From an uncultured Actinomyces sp. (GTDB lineage Bacteria > Actinomycetota > Actinomycetes > Actinomycetales > Actinomycetaceae), in NCBI GenBank assembly GCA_900545825.1, contig URAS01000004.1:1-64000 (forward strand): DNA of 64,000 nt, in the 5' to 3' direction. The translations under genes were made by a program, and so were the position numbers. Shown piece by piece: positions 61,144-64,000 of this stretch; position 1 is the stretch's first letter; each line of letters starts with the position of its first letter. The notes beneath the pieces were generated by a model, which was not told the DNA's origin, made no database searches, and saw nothing but the letters and a program-made list of their open reading frames with translations.

Positions 61144-62622
61144 TTACTCGTCAGCGGCCTCGCTGGCCAGCTCACGCGACCTTTCGGCCTGCTGGCTGGT
61201 CCACACGCAGTCGAGGATGTCGCGCGGCAACCCGGCCTCGGCCGCGACGAACACGGGGTTCTCGACCCCCGCCTTGCGTTGACGGTCATAGTCGCGCAGG
61301 CACGCCACACCGTAGGGCAGCAGGAGGGCGACGGCGATCATGTTGACGATCGTCATGAGAGCGAGCGCGAGGTCGGCGAGGTTCCACGCCAACTCGAGCT
61401 TGACGATCGCGCCCAGGCCCGTCGCGACGATCATGAGGATGTGGAGGCCCGTCACGCCCTTCTTGCCCCAGCCCAGGTAGTCGATGTTGACCTCGGCAAA
61501 CACCGAGTAGCCCAGGGTTGACGAGTAGGCGAAGAGGAAGACGACGAGCGTCATGAAGCCAACCGTCCAGCCCGTCCCAAAGTCGAGGTGGTGCGTGAGA
61601 GCGTCCTGCGCCAGCAGTGAGTCCGAGTACTCACGGCCCGGGCGGTACACGCTGGGGCCGGCAAGGAGGATCATGAAGCCGGTCGCCGAGCACACGAGGA
61701 TCGTGTCGACGAACGTGCCCAGCGCCTGAATGAGGCCCTGCTGGACCGGGTGGGCGACCTCGGCCGTCGCCGCGCCGTTCGGCATCGAGCCCTGGCCGGC
61801 CTCGTTCGAGAACAGGCCGCGCTTCGAACCGTTGAGGAACGTCGCGAACACGCCGCCGGCCGTACCGGCCAACGCCGGATCGAGGCCGAATGCCCCGCGG
61901 AAGATCTCGCTCAACACGCCGGGCAGCGCCGAGATGTTGAGGATGATGATGAACACGGCAATCGCCAGGTAGACGATCGCCATGAACGGGACGACGACCT
62001 CGGTGACGCGGGCCACCATGCGCAGGCCCTTGAGGATGATCGGCACCGAGATGAGGACGAGGATCGCGGCCGTCGCCCACGGCGACAGGTGCATGGCCGA
62101 CCCGAACTGGATGGCGATCGTGTTCGACTGGACCATCGGGAAAATCAGGCCGTAGCTGAAGACGAGCAGCGCTGCGAAGACGACGCCCCACGTGCGCGAC
62201 CCCAGGCCGCGTTCGATGTAATAGGCCGGGCCGCCGCGATAGATCCGGTCGCCCCACGGCACCTTGAACAGCTGAGCCAGCGTCGACTCCATGAACGACG
62301 TCGCCATCCCGAGGAGGGCGACGACCCACATCCAAAACAGCGCGCCGGGGCCGCCGACGACCAGCGCCAACGCGACGCCGGCGATGTTGCCGGTGCCGAC
62401 ACGCGAGGCCAGGCCGACGGTGAACGCCTGGAAGCTCGAGAGCGCCTCGCCGGAGCCCTTGCGCGACTTGAGCATGAGCGACACGGCCGTGCCGAAGCGG
62501 CGGAACTGGACGCCGCGGGTGGCGACGGTGAAGACGAGGCCGAGGCCTACGAGGACGTAAACGAGGATCTTCGTCGAGATGAACCCCTCGATCGAAGAAA
62601 CGAGATCAGCGAACGCGGTCAT
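61144..62622 (-). CDS. Alanine/glycine:cation symporter (AGCS family)
   Basis: 492 residues with about 11 membrane helices. GTGNIAGVALALVVGGPGALFWMW and the downstream YRGGPAYYIERGLG are family hallmarks. It imports alanine or glycine with Na+ or H+. AAAGGA before the ATG, and TAGGGT (62665-62670, minus) 42 nt upstream. A paralogue's 3' end lies at 63475. Confidence 0.94.
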   Translation of the reverse strand: MTAFADLVSSIEGFISTKILVYVLVGLGLVFTVATRGVQFRRFGTAVSLMLKSRKGSGEALSSFQAFTVGLASRVGTGNIAGVALALVVGGPGALFWMWVVALLGMATSFMESTLAQLFKVPWGDRIYRGGPAYYIERGLGSRTWGVVFAALLVFSYGLIFPMVQSNTIAIQFGSAMHLSPWATAAILVLISVPIILKGLRMVARVTEVVVPFMAIVYLAIAVFIIILNISALPGVLSEIFRGAFGLDPALAGTAGGVFATFLNGSKRGLFSNEAGQGSMPNGAATAEVAHPVQQGLIQALGTFVDTILVCSATGFMILLAGPSVYRPGREYSDSLLAQDALTHHLDFGTGWTVGFMTLVVFLFAYSSTLGYSVFAEVNIDYLGWGKKGVTGLHILMIVATGLGAIVKLELAWNLADLALALMTIVNMIAVALLLPYGVACLRDYDRQRKAGVENPVFVAAEAGLPRDILDCVWTSQQAERSRELASEAADE

Positions 62623-62664
62623 GATGTCCTTTTGAGATGGGTTGGGGCCACAGTTGGCGCCTCT

Positions 62665-62670
62665 ACCCTA
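62665..62670 (-). promoter_or_regulatory. -10 hexamer TAGGGT for the AGCS symporter gene
   Basis: On the minus strand, 42 nt upstream of the start, which has its own AAAGGA ribosome-binding site. Confidence 0.48.
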
Positions 62671-62707
62671 GCGGCCGCGTTCACCGGCCCGGCACGCTGC
62701 CCGGCGA

Positions 62708-63454
62708 TTAAGACGTGGCGGCCGACTGCTGGGGCATGGCGATGCAGTGGAGGTCGCCGAGAAGCCCGTGCGAAACCGTGACGTGCTGGCCGGCCGTGAC
62801 GTCCATCTGGCCGGGCCAGGGCACGAGGATGATGTCGCCGGGCAGCAGCGTGGCCATCGCGCTGGCCTGCGCCACGGCGTCGGCGATGTCCCAGCACCCG
62901 GCGGCGTAGTCGCGCACCTGCTCCCCCACCTCGACGGTAACGCCGTCGCGCTGGGGATCCTGGCCCTCCTCGACCTCGACCCACGGGCCGATCGGGCAGC
63001 ATCGATCCCACGTGCTGGCGAGGCCGTCGTCGACGCCGCTGGCGCGGAAGCGCGCGGCGAGGCACGTCCCCAGGATGAGCGTCCGCGCGGCCGCGGGCGA
63101 GACATCCTTGACCAGGGTTTTCACGACGATGGCGAGCGCGGGCTCGACCGTCACTTCATGCGCCCAGGCCGGGAACACGATCGGGTCGTCCGGCCCGGCG
63201 ATCGCCGTGTTGGGGATGAGCGTGACGTGCTGGGCCGCAACGTCGCCCGCAACGCCCACGGGGTCGAGGACGAGCGCCTTCGACCGGGGAATCACCGGCG
63301 ACAGCAGCCGCACGTCCTCGAGCTCAAAGAACTGACCCGACTGTTCGACCTTGTGAAACAACGGGTCGCCGGTCAACGCGATGACGCGTTTCGAGGCGTC
63401 TCCCAAAATCCCGTAGGTGGGCTGATCCGAGGCACTAACCCTGACAATTCGCAT
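62708..63454 (-). CDS. Fumarylacetoacetate hydrolase family protein
   Basis: 248 residues. An N-terminal small domain (FELEDVRLLSPVIPRSKALVL) precedes a core resembling the FAH fold, with AGPDDPIVFP, CPIGPWVEVEEGQDPQRDGVTVEV and GDIILVPWPG. The Glu residues expected to bind Mg in active FAH enzymes are not clearly present, so activity is uncertain. It lies between two AGCS symporter genes, with its own leaderless start (TAGGGT, 6 nt, ATG 63454). Confidence 0.82.
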   Translation of the reverse strand: MRIVRVSASDQPTYGILGDASKRVIALTGDPLFHKVEQSGQFFELEDVRLLSPVIPRSKALVLDPVGVAGDVAAQHVTLIPNTAIAGPDDPIVFPAWAHEVTVEPALAIVVKTLVKDVSPAAARTLILGTCLAARFRASGVDDGLASTWDRCCPIGPWVEVEEGQDPQRDGVTVEVGEQVRDYAAGCWDIADAVAQASAMATLLPGDIILVPWPGQMDVTAGQHVTVSHGLLGDLHCIAMPQQSAATS

Positions 63455-63460
63455 GGGCCT

Positions 63461-63466
63461 ACCCTA
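63461..63466 (-). promoter_or_regulatory. -10 hexamer TAGGGT, leaderless FAH-family gene
   Basis: On the minus strand: TAGGGT, AGGCCC (6 nt), ATG 63454. Confidence 0.58.
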
Positions 63467-63474
63467 CGACCCCG

Positions 63475-64000
63475 CTAGTCGCTCTGCCGAACGTACCATT
63501 CGAGGAAGTCCTCGTGCGTGTGCGGCGCGTCCTTAACGTGGGCCTCGACCGTGGCGGCCCATTCCTTGCGGCTCCACAGGTCCGACGGCAGCTCGCCAGG
63601 CAGATAGGGATTGTGGTCGGAGACGAAAATGATGTCGTCGAGCGCCGTCCCAGCGTTGCGTTGCGCCTGGTAGTCGCGCAGCGCCCCGATCGACCACTTC
63701 GACAGCCGCACGACCGCGTAAATGTTGATGATCGCGCACAGGGCGCTCATCCAGTCGGCGATCGCCCACACGACGGGCAGCTGGATGACCGAGCCCAGGA
63801 CGATCGACACGAGGACGAGGGCGCGCAGCTCGTTGCACTTCGCGTCGACGCCGCGAAGGAACTTAATGTTGCCCTCGGCGTAGGCGAAGTTCCCCAGCAT
63901 CGTCGAATAGCCGAAGACGACGATGATGACGACCATGAGCGGCGTCGTCCAGTCGCCCAGCGTGCCGACGGCGTGCAGCGTCATCGTCGCCCCGTTCGGC
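63475..64000 (-). CDS. Alanine/glycine:cation symporter, C-terminal part (runs off the right edge)
   Basis: About 174 codons are visible, with the true start beyond the window. VFGYSTMLGNFAYAEGNIKFLRG, PVVWAIADWMSALCAIINIYAVVRLSKW and the hydrophilic tail align with the C-terminal third of the AGCS gene at 61144-62622, so this is a paralogue. The internal ATG at 63984 is not the start. Confidence 0.9.
   Translation of the reverse strand, partial: PNGATMTLHAVGTLGDWTTPLMVVIIVVFGYSTMLGNFAYAEGNIKFLRGVDAKCNELRALVLVSIVLGSVIQLPVVWAIADWMSALCAIINIYAVVRLSKWSIGALRDYQAQRNAGTALDDIIFVSDHNPYLPGELPSDLWSRKEWAATVEAHVKDAPHTHEDFLEWYVRQSD

Noticed and set aside
1..64000. CRISPR arrays, insertion sequences, integrases, prophage genes, rRNA
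   Set aside because: No regularly spaced repeats, transposase, recombinase or phage gene motifs were seen; tRNA genes show no adjacent attachment-site duplication.

Overview
The window is a high-GC, gene-dense chromosomal segment from an actinobacterium. Cell-wall proteins with LPXTG-like anchors (LARTG, LAQTG), a large secreted sialidase, an LtbR-like regulator beside leuCD, a class I fructose-bisphosphate aldolase and many leaderless genes suggest the Actinomycetaceae (Actinomyces/Schaalia-like). That placement is inference from gene content; no 16S gene is present. I see no phage, insertion sequence, CRISPR array or rRNA.

Layout. 1-1341: a lipoprotein gene overlapping an apparently frameshifted PKD-type secreted protein. 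1.7-9.2 kb: an MFS exporter, a dehydrogenase operon (zinc alcohol dehydrogenase plus two Rossmann oxidoreductases) beside an MmyB-type regulator with a near-identical operator in front of both units, then MgtC-like and DMT-like membrane proteins and a methyltransferase. 9.4-14.5 kb: GH31 alpha-glucosidase, GNAT acetyltransferase, class I aldolase, cell-wall amidase. 14.7-16.8 kb: six ribosomal protein genes, all lacking the zinc-ribbon cysteines (L28, L33, S14, L31B, L36, L32), divergent from a CobW-like protein without a P-loop; this looks like a zinc-limitation module. 16.8-26.1 kb: IMPACT protein, cysK-cysE, a DUF6308-like protein, Nei-type glycosylase, M13 and M1 peptidases, a solo PTS EIIB. 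26.1-33.6 kb: malQ, tesB, ettA, an HxlR regulator with its divergent NAD(P)-binding target, and a cupin-methyltransferase pair behind a DtxR/IdeR-like box. 33.7-38.0 kb: S9 peptidase, tRNA-Arg, ilvA, orn. 38.1-42.2 kb: a giant wall-anchored putative glycosidase. 42.5-53.7 kb: rhodanese, aldo/keto reductase, tRNA-His, a DcsG-like ATP-grasp enzyme, ddl, gpsA, plsC, murA, leuD, leuC, ltbR and a GT4 glycosyltransferase. 53.9-64 kb: sialidase, tRNA-Glu, tRNA-Gln, gltX, MalY-type lyase, and two alanine/glycine symporters flanking an FAH-family enzyme.

How it fits together. The wall-anchored sialidase and the 1373-residue surface hydrolase suggest host-glycan foraging; MalQ and the GH31 enzyme handle alpha-glucans inside the cell. 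murA, ddl, gpsA and plsC supply envelope precursors. Eight genes start 6-7 nt after a TANNNT -10 hexamer, often TAGGGT, and a ninth follows a CATAAT hexamer, so leaderless translation is prominent. Starts were re-chosen from Shine-Dalgarno or leaderless signals wherever the longest open frame looked over-extended.
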